Shown piece by piece: positions 52,848-61,373 of a stretch of 64,000 bases of DNA. Source of the stretch: Streptomyces sp. JHA26. Its GTDB lineage: Bacteria > Actinomycetota > Actinomycetes > Streptomycetales > Streptomycetaceae. Every line of letters starts with the position of its first letter. Within the stretch, counting starts at the first letter, position 1. The stretch covers positions 24,393 through 88,392 of the forward strand of contig NZ_BDJC01000031.1 of the NCBI RefSeq assembly GCF_002005565.1, read 5' to 3'. A program made the translations under genes and the position numbers. The notes beneath the pieces are model-generated. The model was not told the origin of the DNA, did no database searches, and saw nothing but the letters and a program-made list of their open reading frames with translations.

Positions 52848-54578
52848 CTACGCGTCCGCCCGGGCCGTCGCCAGCAGCTCCTCCGCATGGGCGCGGGCCG
52901 TCTGCGAGTCCTCCTGGCCGGCGAGCATCCGGGACAGCTCCCGGATCCGCTCCTCGCCCTCGAGGACCTTCACGCCCGAGCGGGTCACCGAGCCGTCGTT
53001 CGTCTTCTCCACCAGCAACTGCCGGTCGGCGAACGCGGCCACCTGCGGCAGGTGCGTGACCACGACGACCTGCGCCGTCTTCGCCAGCTTCGCCAGACGC
53101 CGCCCGATCTCCACCGCCGCCTTGCCGCCGACCCCGGCGTCGACCTCGTCGAAGAGGTACGTCGGCACCGGGTCGGTCCCGGCGAACACGACCTCCACGG
53201 CCAGCATCACGCGCGACAGTTCACCGCCGGAGGCGCCCTTGGCGATGGGCCGCGGCGGCGCGCCCGGGTGCGGGGCGAGCAGCAGCTCGACCTCGTCGGC
53301 ACCGGACGGCCCGTAGGCGACCGTCCGCCCGCCGACCTCGACGCCCTCAGGGTCCTCGGTCTGCCGGATCGCGAACGACACTCGCGCGTGGGGCATGGCC
53401 AGCGACGCCAGTTCGGCGGTCACCGCGGCGGCGAACCGTTCGGCCGCCTCCGTCCGCGCGTCCGTCAACGCCTGGGCCAACCCGCCCAGTTCCGCCCTCA
53501 GCGCGTCCCGCTCGGCGGTCAGCTCGCCGATCCGCTCGTCGTCGCCGTCCAGCTCGGTCAGCCGCGCGGCGCTCCGCTCGGCCCAGGCCAGTACGGCGTC
53601 GACGTCCTCGCCGTACTTGCGGGTCAGCGCGGTCAGCGCGGCCCGCCGCTCCTCGACCGCCGCCAGCCGCAGCGGGTCGGCGTCCAGGTCGTCGGCGTAT
53701 CCGGCCAGCTCCCCGGCCACGTCGCGCAGCAGGATCCCGACCTCGCCGATCCGCTCGGCGAGCGCGGCGAGCGCCGGATCGTGCGACCGCACGGCGTCCA
53801 GGGCCCGCTGGGCGCCCGCGACGAGCGTCGCCGCGTCCACGCCCTCGGGGTCCTCCGGGTCGCCCGCGAGCGCGGCGTGCGCGACCGTGGCGGCCGACGC
53901 CAGCGCCTCGGCGTGGCCCAGCCTCTCGGCCTCCTCCGCCAGCTCCGCGTCCTCACCGGCGCGCGGTTCGACGGCGGCGATCTCGTCGAGGCCGTAGCGC
54001 AGCAGATCGGCCTCCTGGGCGCGTTCACGCGCGCGCGTGGTGATCTCCTCCAGCTCGGAGGTGACGGCCCGCAGCCGACGGTAGGCCCCGGCGTACTTGG
54101 CGAGCGGCACGGCGACCGCGTCACCGGCGTACCGGTCCAGTGCCTGCCGCTGCCGGGACTGCTTCAGCAGCCCCTGCTGGTCGGTCTGCCCGTGCACGGC
54201 CACCAGCTCGTCGGCGAGCTCGGCGAGCATCCCCACGGGCACGGACCGCCCGCCCAGGTGCGCCCGCGAACGCCCTTCGGCGGAAACGGTGCGGCTGATC
54301 AGCAGGGCGCCGTCGTCCAGCTCGGCCCCGGCCTCCTCGGCCCGCACGACCGCCGCGGCGTCGCCGGGCACGGCGATCCGCCCCTCGACGACCGCGTTCT
54401 TGGCCCCGATCCGCACCAGTGCCGCGTCCGCCCGCCCGCCCAGGAGCAGCCCCAGGCTGGTGACCACCATGGTCTTGCCCGCGCCCGTCTCACCGGTGAC
54501 AGCGGTGAACCCGGGCGACAGCTCGACAACGGCGTCGTCGATGACTCCGAGCGACCGTATCCGCATCTCCTCAAGCAC
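52848..54578 (-). CDS. recN: DNA repair protein RecN
   Basis: A 576-residue SMC-like ATPase for double-strand break repair. The GTG start gives MLEEMRIRSLGVIDDAVVELSPGFTAVTGETGAGKTMVVTSLGLLLGG (Walker A). Two coiled-coil arms occupy about 160-380, and the C-terminal head has GGELSRVMLAVEVVFAGTDPVPTYLFDEVDAGVGGKAAVEIG (signature and Walker B) and VTHLPQVAAFAD. No LexA-like site is visible upstream; it probably shares the tlyA-nadK message (153-bp gap). Confidence 0.95.
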   Translation of the reverse strand: MLEEMRIRSLGVIDDAVVELSPGFTAVTGETGAGKTMVVTSLGLLLGGRADAALVRIGAKNAVVEGRIAVPGDAAAVVRAEEAGAELDDGALLISRTVSAEGRSRAHLGGRSVPVGMLAELADELVAVHGQTDQQGLLKQSRQRQALDRYAGDAVAVPLAKYAGAYRRLRAVTSELEEITTRARERAQEADLLRYGLDEIAAVEPRAGEDAELAEEAERLGHAEALASAATVAHAALAGDPEDPEGVDAATLVAGAQRALDAVRSHDPALAALAERIGEVGILLRDVAGELAGYADDLDADPLRLAAVEERRAALTALTRKYGEDVDAVLAWAERSAARLTELDGDDERIGELTAERDALRAELGGLAQALTDARTEAAERFAAAVTAELASLAMPHARVSFAIRQTEDPEGVEVGGRTVAYGPSGADEVELLLAPHPGAPPRPIAKGASGGELSRVMLAVEVVFAGTDPVPTYLFDEVDAGVGGKAAVEIGRRLAKLAKTAQVVVVTHLPQVAAFADRQLLVEKTNDGSVTRSGVKVLEGEERIRELSRMLAGQEDSQTARAHAEELLATARADA

Positions 54579-54731
54579 GCACCGACCATACGAGGTTTCG
54601 CCCGTGCTGTGCGACGCCACCCCACCCGACCGGGGGCAGCCGCGGGGCGTCACCTGCGGACGGGTCGCTCGTTACTGCTCGCGTACCGCTCCCCGCCGCC
54701 GCGGGGACGCGGGCGCCGCGGCGGGTCGCGC

Positions 54732-55637
54732 TCAGTGCGGCGCCCCGCGCCACCCGGAGACGGGCAGCGCGAACTTGGCCACCAGCCGGTCCGTGAACGA
54801 CGCGTGGTGCAGCCGGGCCAGCCGCACCGGCACCGCCCCCCGCCGCACCTCCACCCGCGCCCCGGGCGGCAGCTCCACCGTCCGCCGCCCGTCGCACCAC
54901 AGCACGCCCGGCGGGATGTGCGGCAGCACCTCCACCGCGAGCACCGAGTCCGGCGAGGTCACCAGCGGCTTCGCGAACAGCGCGTGCGCGCTGATCGGTA
55001 CCATCAGCAGCGCCTCGACCTCGGGCCACACCACGGGCCCGCCGGCCGAGAAGGCGTACGCCGTCGACCCGGTCGGCGTCGACAGCACGATGCCGTCGCA
55101 GCCGAACCCCGTCACGGGCCGCCCGTCGATCTCCAGCACCACCTCGAGCAGCTTCTCGGCGCCGGCCTTCTGCACGGCGGCCTCGTTCAGCGCCCAGTCG
55201 GTGTGCACGATGTCGCCGTTGCGGTGCACGACGACGTCGACGGTCATCCGCTCCTCGACCTCGTACGCCCGGTTCACCACCCGGTCGACGACCTTGTCGA
55301 GGTCGTCCCGCTCGGCCTCCGCGAGGAAGCCGACCCGGCCGAGGTTGACGCCGAGCATCGGCACCCCGGAGGCGCGGGCGAACTCGGCGCCGCGCAGCAG
55401 CGTCCCGTCACCGCCCAGCACGATGAGCAGCTCGCACCCGTCGAGGCACTGCGGGGTGGCCTCCCCGACCAGCTCCACCTCGTCCGGCAGCGGCAGATCG
55501 CACGCCTCGGCCTCCAGGACCCGCACCCCGATGCCGGCCAGCAACAGCCCCTTGACCACGAGCTCGGCGCTGCGGATGGCCGCGGGTCGCCCGGTGTGGG
55601 CGAGCAGGAAAACAGTACGAGCTCGGTTCTGTGTCAA
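54732..55637 (-). CDS. nadK: NAD kinase
   Basis: A 301-residue kinase that makes NADP. The GGDGTLLRGAEFAR motif is diagnostic, with NLGRVGFLAEAE, LNEAAV and DGIVLSTPTGSTAYAFSAGGPVV following. The start is a TTG at 55637 whose TTGA overlaps the tlyA stop, so it is translationally coupled. The tlyA-nadK-recN order is a conserved actinobacterial cluster. Confidence 0.95.
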   Translation of the reverse strand: MTQNRARTVFLLAHTGRPAAIRSAELVVKGLLLAGIGVRVLEAEACDLPLPDEVELVGEATPQCLDGCELLIVLGGDGTLLRGAEFARASGVPMLGVNLGRVGFLAEAERDDLDKVVDRVVNRAYEVEERMTVDVVVHRNGDIVHTDWALNEAAVQKAGAEKLLEVVLEIDGRPVTGFGCDGIVLSTPTGSTAYAFSAGGPVVWPEVEALLMVPISAHALFAKPLVTSPDSVLAVEVLPHIPPGVLWCDGRRTVELPPGARVEVRRGAVPVRLARLHHASFTDRLVAKFALPVSGWRGAPH

Positions 55638-56449
55638 CGCGGCCCCTCCGCCACTGCACGGTCAACGTCGGCCGGGTCCAGTTCACCGGCCCCGGCCCGC
55701 AGCCACAGAAAGTACTCGACGTTCCCGGAGGGACCGGGCAGCGGACTGGCGGTGACCCCCTTCACGCCGAGTCCCAGCTCCCAGGCCCTGCGGGCGACCC
55801 CCCGTACGGCCTCGGCCCGCAGCTGCGCACTGCGTACCACTCCCCCGCTGCCCAGCCTCTCCTTGCCCACCTCGAACTGCGGCTTCACCATCATCACCAG
55901 GTCGGCGTCCGGCCGCGTGCACCGCACCAGGGCGGGCAGCACCAGCCCGAGCGGGATGAAGGACAGATCCCCCACGACAAGGTCCACGGGCTCCCCATCG
56001 ATCGCCTCCAGCGTCAACTCGCGTACGTTCGTACGGTCCTTGACGGTGACGCGTTCATCCTGCTGCAGACTCCACGCGAGTTGTCCGTAGCCGACGTCCA
56101 CCGCGACGACGTGCGCGGCGCCCGCCCGCAGCAGGACGTCGGTGAAGCCGCCGGTGGAGGCGCCGGCGTCGAGCGCGCGCCGCCCCTCGACGACGAGGCC
56201 CTGCGGCACGAACGCCGACAGGGCGCCGGCGAGCTTGTGGCCGCCGCGCGAGACGTAGTCCGGATCGCTGTCGTCCTGGGTGACGACGATGGCCGCGGCG
56301 GTCTCCACCTGGGTGGCGGGCTTGGTCGCGACGGTCTTGCCGACGCTCACCCGGCCGGCGGCGATCAGCTGGCTGGCGTGTTCGCGCGAGCGCGCCAGCT
56401 TGCGGCGGACCAGCTCCGCGTCGAGACGGCGGCGTGCGACTCCTGCCAC
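55634..56449 (-). CDS. tlyA: TlyA-family rRNA 2'-O-methyltransferase
   Basis: A 271-residue protein with an N-terminal S4 domain (RRRLDAELVRRKLARSREHASQLIAAGRVSVGKTVATKPATQV) and an FtsJ-like methyltransferase domain (YVSRGGHKLAGALSAF, ALDAGASTGGFTDVLLRAGAAHVVAVDVGYGQL, DLVVGDLSFIPL, LVMMVKPQFEVGKE). In mycobacteria TlyA methylates 16S and 23S rRNA and gives capreomycin sensitivity. The GTG at 56449 begins the S4 homology. Confidence 0.93.
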   Translation of the reverse strand: MAGVARRRLDAELVRRKLARSREHASQLIAAGRVSVGKTVATKPATQVETAAAIVVTQDDSDPDYVSRGGHKLAGALSAFVPQGLVVEGRRALDAGASTGGFTDVLLRAGAAHVVAVDVGYGQLAWSLQQDERVTVKDRTNVRELTLEAIDGEPVDLVVGDLSFIPLGLVLPALVRCTRPDADLVMMVKPQFEVGKERLGSGGVVRSAQLRAEAVRGVARRAWELGLGVKGVTASPLPGPSGNVEYFLWLRAGAGELDPADVDRAVAEGPR

Positions 56450-56456
56450 GTTCGGT

Positions 56457-56777
56457 TCAGCTCCTGTGTTCGTGTGACCGCGGGGGCACCGGAGGTCCCG
56501 GGCGGGCGTCGAGCGCGGTGAGCGCGTCGCGCAGCCCCCGGTGTACATCCTCGTACACCGCGACGTGCCCGTCCGTGGCGAGGTGGTCGGCGTCGGTCAG
56601 GCGCCGCAGCACCGCGTCCACCTCGGGGTCGCCGGTGGGGGCGCGGGGGACGCCCAGCGGGGCGGGGGCGGCCGGGTCGTGCGCGGGGGCCTCCTCCCGG
56701 GCCCCGGCCTCGGCCACGGCACCGGCGGTGGTCTCGGTGGCCTCCTGGGACCCCGTCTCCGGGACTGCGTCGCTCAT
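56457..56777 (-). CDS. Small acidic hypothetical protein upstream of tlyA
   Basis: A 106-residue protein. The first 45 residues are acidic and Ala/Glu-rich and disordered. The second half, DPEVDAVLRRLTDADHLATDGHVAVYEDVHRGLRDALTALDARPG, looks like a helical pair and appears to be the conserved part. It ends seven bases before the tlyA GTG, so it is the first gene of that operon. I believe it is a conserved streptomycete operon member, but its function is unknown. Confidence 0.7.
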   Translation of the reverse strand: MSDAVPETGSQEATETTAGAVAEAGAREEAPAHDPAAPAPLGVPRAPTGDPEVDAVLRRLTDADHLATDGHVAVYEDVHRGLRDALTALDARPGPPVPPRSHEHRS

Positions 56778-56819
56778 GCGTCGACGCTACCGCGAACCAC
56801 TGCGGTACGGTCTGTCCCG

Positions 56820-57167
56820 ATGGCGACGACCGAGGAGTGCCGTGCCGCACTCGACAAGCTTTCGGACATCATGTGCCGTGCCGAGGGGGACGTGCGGGCG
56901 GCGGCCGCGCTGGACCGGTCGGTGAGCTGCCACATCACCGACCTGGACGTCACCTTCGCGGGGCGCATGACGGGCGGCCGGATCGACGTGCGCGAGACCC
57001 TGGAGGGTCCGCCGCGCGAGAAGGCCGAGATCAGGCTGGCGATGACCGGCGACGACCTGGTGGCCCTGGTCGGCGGCGAGCTGGGCTTCGCCAGGGCCTG
57101 GGGGTCGGGCCGGGTGAGGCTGGAGGCGGGTCTGCGCGACCTGTTCCGCCTCCGGAAGCTTCTGTAG
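56820..57167 (+). CDS. SCP2 sterol-binding-fold protein
   Basis: A 115-residue single-domain protein. It reads MATTEECRAALDKLSDIM, then SCHITDLDVTFAGRMTGG, ETLEGPPREKAEIRLAMTGDDLVALVGGELGFARAWGSGRVRLEAGLRDLFRLRKLL, the typical SCP2 pattern of strands then the TGDDLVALVGGEL helix. It probably binds a lipid or acyl chain. It is divergent from the small acidic gene by 42 bp. Confidence 0.8.
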   Translation: MATTEECRAALDKLSDIMCRAEGDVRAAAALDRSVSCHITDLDVTFAGRMTGGRIDVRETLEGPPREKAEIRLAMTGDDLVALVGGELGFARAWGSGRVRLEAGLRDLFRLRKLL

Positions 57168-57173
57168 CCGCTC

Positions 57174-58010
57174 TCAGGAGCGTTCCGCGGCCGACACCTT
57201 CTCGCGTCCGGCGCCGCCGGTGAGGCGTGCCCTGCGCGCGGCCGGCACCACCAGCGGCGTGCCCGTCTCCGGGTCGTCGATGACCTGGCACCGCAGTCCG
57301 AAGACCTCCTCGACCAGTTCGGCCGTGACGATGTCGTTCGGCGCGCCCTCGGCGATGACCTTCCCGCCGCGCAGGGCGATGAGGTGGGTGGCGTACCGGG
57401 CGGCGTGGTTGAGGTCGTGCAGGACGGCCACGAGGGTGCGGCCCTGGGTCTCGTGGAGTTCCGCGCACAGGTCCAGGACGTCGATCTGGTGCTGGATGTC
57501 CAGGTACGTCGTCGGCTCGTCGAGCAGCAGCAGCGGGGTCTGCTGGGCCAGCGCCATGGCGATCCACACGCGCTGGCGCTGCCCGCCGGAGAGTTCGTCG
57601 ACGTAGCGGTCGGCGAGTTCCGCGACGCCGGTCTGCGCCATCGACTCCCGGACGACCCGCTCGTCCTCCGCCGACCACTGGCGCAGCAGGCCCTGGTGCG
57701 GGTAGCGGCCGCGGCCCACCAGGTCGCCGACGGTGATGCCGTCGGGCGCGATGGACGACTGCGGCAGCAGGCCGAGGGTCCGCGCGACCTGCTTGGCGGG
57801 CATCGACTGGATGACCGACCCGTCGAGGAGCACCCGGCCCCGGGTGGGCTTCAGCATCCGCGACAGGGCGCGCAGCAGGGTGGACTTGCCGCAGGCGTTG
57901 GGGCCGACGATCACCGTGAAGGAGTTGTCGGGTATCTCCACCGACAGCTGCTCGGCGATGACCCGCTGGTCGTAGGCGAGGGTGACGTTCTCGGCGGACA
58001 GACGGTTCAC
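57174..58010 (-). CDS. Iron-siderophore ABC transporter ATP-binding protein (FecE-like)
   Basis: A 278-residue ATPase. Walker A GPNACGKSTLLRALSRML, signature LSGGQRQRVWIAMALAQQ, Walker B LLLLDEPTTYLDIQHQ and the His switch VLHDLNHAARY are all intact. Two starts compete: the GTG at 58010 has aaggag four bases upstream and begins near the domain (MNRLSAENVTLAYD); an ATG at 58061 overlaps the permease stop (ATGA) and would add 17 residues. I favour the GTG. It is the last gene of the permease-permease-ATPase operon. Confidence 0.9.
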   Translation of the reverse strand: MNRLSAENVTLAYDQRVIAEQLSVEIPDNSFTVIVGPNACGKSTLLRALSRMLKPTRGRVLLDGSVIQSMPAKQVARTLGLLPQSSIAPDGITVGDLVGRGRYPHQGLLRQWSAEDERVVRESMAQTGVAELADRYVDELSGGQRQRVWIAMALAQQTPLLLLDEPTTYLDIQHQIDVLDLCAELHETQGRTLVAVLHDLNHAARYATHLIALRGGKVIAEGAPNDIVTAELVEEVFGLRCQVIDDPETGTPLVVPAARRARLTGGAGREKVSAAERS

Positions 58011-58057
58011 GGTGCTCCTTCGGTTGTTCGGCCCGCCGACGGCGGTGACGCCGGCGC

Positions 58058-59095
58058 TCATATCCGGCCCGCCCTGCGCTCGGTGACCAGCAGCCACAGC
58101 AGGTAGACGCCGCCGAGGACGCCGGTGACCACGCCCACGGGCAGCCGGTCGGCGCCGAAGGCCCGCTGCGAGACCCAGTCGGCGCCGACCAGCAGGGCGG
58201 CGCCCATGCACAGCGACGGCAGCAGGTTGGGGCCGGGCGAGCGGGTCAGGCGCCGGGCGAGCTGCGGCGCGGTGAGCGCGACGAAGCCGACCGGCCCGGC
58301 GGCGGCGGTCGCGGCGGCGGTGAGCAGCACGGCGGCCACCATCAGCAGCATCCGCACGCGCTCGACGCGCACGCCGAGGGCGTACGAGACGTCGTCGCCC
58401 ATCTCCATCAGCCTGAGCGCCCGGCCGTTGACGAGGACGAGCGGCACGAGCACCGCGCACAGCACCAGCAGGGGCCAGACCTGTGCCCAGTCGCGGCCGT
58501 CGAGGGACCCGGTCATCCAGACGACGGCACGGGCGGCGTCGACGATGTCGGCCCGGGTCATCAGATACCCGTTGACCGCCGTGACGATCGCGGACATGCC
58601 GATGCCGACCAGGACCAGTCGATAGCCGTGCACGCCCCGCTTCCAGGCGAGCACGTAGATACCGGTGCCGGTCACCAGGCCGCCCGCGAGCGCCCCGAGG
58701 GTGACCTGGGTGGCGGTCCCGGAGAACAGGACGATCATCACGAGGGCGCCGGCCGTCGCCCCCTGGCCGAGACCGAGGACGTCCGGACTGCCCAGCGGGT
58801 TGCGCGAGATGGTCTGGAACAGCGCGCCGCCCAGCCCGAGCGCGGCACCGACCAGCAGCCCGACCAGGACCCGCGGCAGCCGCAGTTCCTCGACGATGAA
58901 CTCCTGGCTGGGGTTCCCGCCGCCGGCCAGGGTCTTCAGCACGTCCCCGGCCGGTATCTCGAAGTCGCCGGTCCCGATCAGCAGGACGCTCGCGGCGAGC
59001 GCGACGACCAGCAGCAGGGCCACGACGACCACGGCCCGGACGTCGAGGCGCAACGAGAGCCCTCCCGGGCCGCGTACAGCACGATGCGTCTTCAC
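58058..59095 (-). CDS. FecCD-family siderophore transporter permease 2
   Basis: A 345-residue permease with about ten helices. The family segments RLPRVLVGLLVGAALGLGGALFQTISRNPLGSPDVLGLGQGA and GDDVSYALGVRVERVRMLLMVAAVLLTAAATAAAGPVGFVALTAPQLARRL match the BtuC/FecC/FepD family; the latter interacts with the ATPase. Its GTG overlaps the stop of permease 1 by four bases. Confidence 0.92.
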   Translation of the reverse strand: MKTHRAVRGPGGLSLRLDVRAVVVVALLLVVALAASVLLIGTGDFEIPAGDVLKTLAGGGNPSQEFIVEELRLPRVLVGLLVGAALGLGGALFQTISRNPLGSPDVLGLGQGATAGALVMIVLFSGTATQVTLGALAGGLVTGTGIYVLAWKRGVHGYRLVLVGIGMSAIVTAVNGYLMTRADIVDAARAVVWMTGSLDGRDWAQVWPLLVLCAVLVPLVLVNGRALRLMEMGDDVSYALGVRVERVRMLLMVAAVLLTAAATAAAGPVGFVALTAPQLARRLTRSPGPNLLPSLCMGAALLVGADWVSQRAFGADRLPVGVVTGVLGGVYLLWLLVTERRAGRI

Positions 59096-60135
59096 AGCTG
59101 GGCCGTCCTCCGCCGTCGTACGAGAAAGATGAAGACCGGTCCGCCGAGGACCGCGGTGACGATGCCGACCTGGAGCTCCGAGGGCCGCGCGACGATCCGG
59201 CCGAGGACGTCCGCGCCGAGCAGCAGCACGGGCGACAGGATCGCGGCGTACGGCATGATCCAGCGCATGTCCGGTCCGGTGAAGGACCGCACGATGTGCG
59301 GGACCATCAGCCCGACGAACACGATCGGCCCGCAGGCGGCGGTCGCGGCCCCGCACAGCACGGTCGCGGCGAGCATGGACAGCGCCCGGGTGCGGTTCAG
59401 GTGGGCGCCGAGGGCCCTGGCGGTGTCGTCGCCCATCTCCATGGCGTTGAGCGGCTTGGACAGTGCGAGCGCGAGGACCGTGCCCGCCACGAAGAACGGC
59501 AGCACTTCCCCGATGGTCCCGGTCGTCGCCGAGGACAGCGAACCGACCGTCCAGAACCGCATCGGGCCCAGCGCCGCGTCATCCATGATCATCACGGCCT
59601 GGAGGTAACCGAAGAGGGCGGCGCTGATCGCGGTGCCGGCCAGCACCAGCCGCACCGGCGTGGCTCCCCGGCTCCCGCCCAGGAACCAGACCAGCGCGCC
59701 GACCCCCGCCGCACCGGCGAAGGCGAACCAGACGTATCCGCTCAGCGAGGTGACGCCGAAGAAGGTGATGGCCGTGACGACCGCCGCCGAGGCGCCCGCG
59801 TTGATGCCGAGCAGGCCGGGGTCGGCCAGCGGATTGCGGGTGAGCGCCTGGAGCACGGCCCCGGCGAGGCCGAGCGCGGCACCGGCCAGCAGGCCGAGCA
59901 CGGTCCGCGACAGCCGATCGCTCACCACGACGTCGCCGTAGGTACCCGAGTCGTGGAACAGGCCGTGCCAGACCTGGGCCAGCGACAGGTCCTTCGCGCC
60001 GACCGCGATGCTCGCCATCGCGATCAGCACCAGGATCGCTGCGGAGAGGGGCAACCCGGCGGCACGGAGCGCGCGGCGCCTCGGGGGCGCGGGAGCGGTC
60101 TCCGCGCACTGTTCGGGGGGACTGTCGACCAACAC
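59092..60135 (-). CDS. FecCD-family siderophore transporter permease 1
   Basis: A 347-residue permease with RLSRTVLGLLAGAALGLAGAVLQALTRNPLADPGLLGINAGAS and GDDTARALGAHLNRTRALSMLAATVLCGAATAACGPIVFVGLMVPHIVR. First gene of the operon. The iron box at 60140-60158 is only five bases upstream of the GTG, leaving no room for a normal ribosome binding site, so a leaderless or very short leader is likely. No substrate-binding protein gene is adjacent, unlike most siderophore operons. Confidence 0.92.
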   Translation of the reverse strand: MLVDSPPEQCAETAPAPPRRRALRAAGLPLSAAILVLIAMASIAVGAKDLSLAQVWHGLFHDSGTYGDVVVSDRLSRTVLGLLAGAALGLAGAVLQALTRNPLADPGLLGINAGASAAVVTAITFFGVTSLSGYVWFAFAGAAGVGALVWFLGGSRGATPVRLVLAGTAISAALFGYLQAVMIMDDAALGPMRFWTVGSLSSATTGTIGEVLPFFVAGTVLALALSKPLNAMEMGDDTARALGAHLNRTRALSMLAATVLCGAATAACGPIVFVGLMVPHIVRSFTGPDMRWIMPYAAILSPVLLLGADVLGRIVARPSELQVGIVTAVLGGPVFIFLVRRRRTAQL

Positions 60136-60139
60136 GCAG

Positions 60140-60158
60140 TTAGGTTAGCCTACCCTGT
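60140..60158. promoter_or_regulatory. Iron box (DmdR/IdeR-type operator)
   Basis: The 19-bp ttaggttagcctaccctgt matches the DtxR-family iron-box consensus in its left half exactly (TTAGGTTAG) with an imperfect right half. It sits right upstream of the permease 1 start, so iron-bound DmdR1 would block transcription when iron is ample. Confidence 0.8.
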
Positions 60159-60269
60159 CATTCGATCATGATCCCAGGCAGCCGCCGCGGCGCCGACCGG
60201 CGAGGCCCGGCGAGGCCCTGCCGGGCTCCTTCCCCCTCGTCCGGCGTGCAACCCCGGCCATTCCCCGGC

Positions 60270-61301
60270 TCACAGCCCCAGCCGCGCCAGCGCCTTCCCC
60301 CCGTCCAGCGCGCAGGCGTTCTCCCCGCCCGCCGTCCAGGCCGCCGCGCACAGCGCGCGCAGTCCGTCCAGCGCCTCGCCGTCGCCCCGCAGCTCCAGCC
60401 GCTCGTCGCCCGCGGTCGCCGTCCAGCCGCCGCAGCGGAACCCGCCGTCCTCGTCGTCCGTGACCTCCGGCTGCCCGGTGAGCAGTCCGCGCAGATCGGC
60501 GTCGACGTACGTCGGCCGGTGATGCGGGGGCGCGGCCAGCAACCGGGCGCCGTCGGTCACCCCGGTCAGCACGAGCAGCGAGTCGACGCCCCCGTTGAAC
60601 GCGCCCTCGATGTCCGTGTCCAGCCGGTCCCCGACCACCAGGGGCCGCTCGGCCCCGGTCCGCAGGATCGTCTCCCGGTGCATGGGAGGCAACGGCTTCC
60701 CCGCGACCTGCGGCTCGGCGCCGGTGGCGATCCGCACGACCTCCACCGCAGCGCCGTTGCCCGGTGCGATCCCCCGGGCACTCGGGATCGTCAGGTCGGT
60801 GTTGGAGGCGTACCACGGCACGCCGCGCGCGATCGCGTAGGACGCCTCGGCGAAACGCCCCCACGGCAGGTCGGGCCCGCCGAAGCCCTGCACCACGGCC
60901 GCCGGATCGTCCTCCGCCGACTCGACCGGCACGAGCCCGCGCTCGCGCAGCGCGACGCGCAGCCCCTCCCCGCCGATCACCAGCACCCGCGAGCCCGACG
61001 GCACCTGCTCGGCGATCAGCCGCGCCACCGCCTGCGCCGACGTGATGACGTCGTCCGCCTGCGTCGGTATGCCCAGCTCGGTCAGGTGCGCGGCGACCGC
61101 GTCGGGCGTCCGGAGCGCGTTGTTCGTGACGTACGCCAGGCGCATCCCGCCCGACCGGGCCTCGGCGAGGGAGTCCACCGCGTGCGCGATCGCGTTCCCC
61201 CCGGCGTACACGACACCGTCCAGATCGAGCAGCGCCGTGTCGTACGCCTCGCTCAGGTCCCGCCCACTGCCGTCGGGCCTCGTCCTGACGCTCCGGCTCA
61301 T
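60270..61301 (-). CDS. HAD-IIA family phosphatase (NagD-like)
   Basis: A 343-residue protein. Motif I is TALLDLDGVVYAGGNAIAHAVDSL, motif II is LAYVTNNALRTPDAVA, and the late motifs are AGKPLPPMHRETIL and VVGDRLDTDIEGAFNGGVDSLLVLTGVTD. The C2 cap lies between. Family members remove phosphate from glycerol 3-phosphate, nitrophenyl phosphate or related compounds. The C-terminus (GWTATAGDERLELRGDGEALDGLRALCAAAWTAG) is an added domain of unknown role common in streptomycetes. The ATG follows gaggag. Confidence 0.88.
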   Translation of the reverse strand: MSRSVRTRPDGSGRDLSEAYDTALLDLDGVVYAGGNAIAHAVDSLAEARSGGMRLAYVTNNALRTPDAVAAHLTELGIPTQADDVITSAQAVARLIAEQVPSGSRVLVIGGEGLRVALRERGLVPVESAEDDPAAVVQGFGGPDLPWGRFAEASYAIARGVPWYASNTDLTIPSARGIAPGNGAAVEVVRIATGAEPQVAGKPLPPMHRETILRTGAERPLVVGDRLDTDIEGAFNGGVDSLLVLTGVTDGARLLAAPPHHRPTYVDADLRGLLTGQPEVTDDEDGGFRCGGWTATAGDERLELRGDGEALDGLRALCAAAWTAGGENACALDGGKALARLGL

Positions 61302-61373
61302 TGCACATCGCTCCTCATCAGACGCCTTTCCCCCGATCATCCCCCATGCGGCCGACAGTCGTACGATGCCGGG

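Noticed and set aside
57168..57190. A terminator between the SCP2 and ATPase genes
   Set aside because: Only a 5-bp stem (cgctc/gagcg) can be formed in the short gap.
58011..58061. An ATG start at 58061 for the siderophore ATPase, overlapping the permease stop
   Set aside because: The overlap is attractive, but the GTG at 58010 has a much better ribosome binding site (aaggag) and begins at the domain; left as an alternative.
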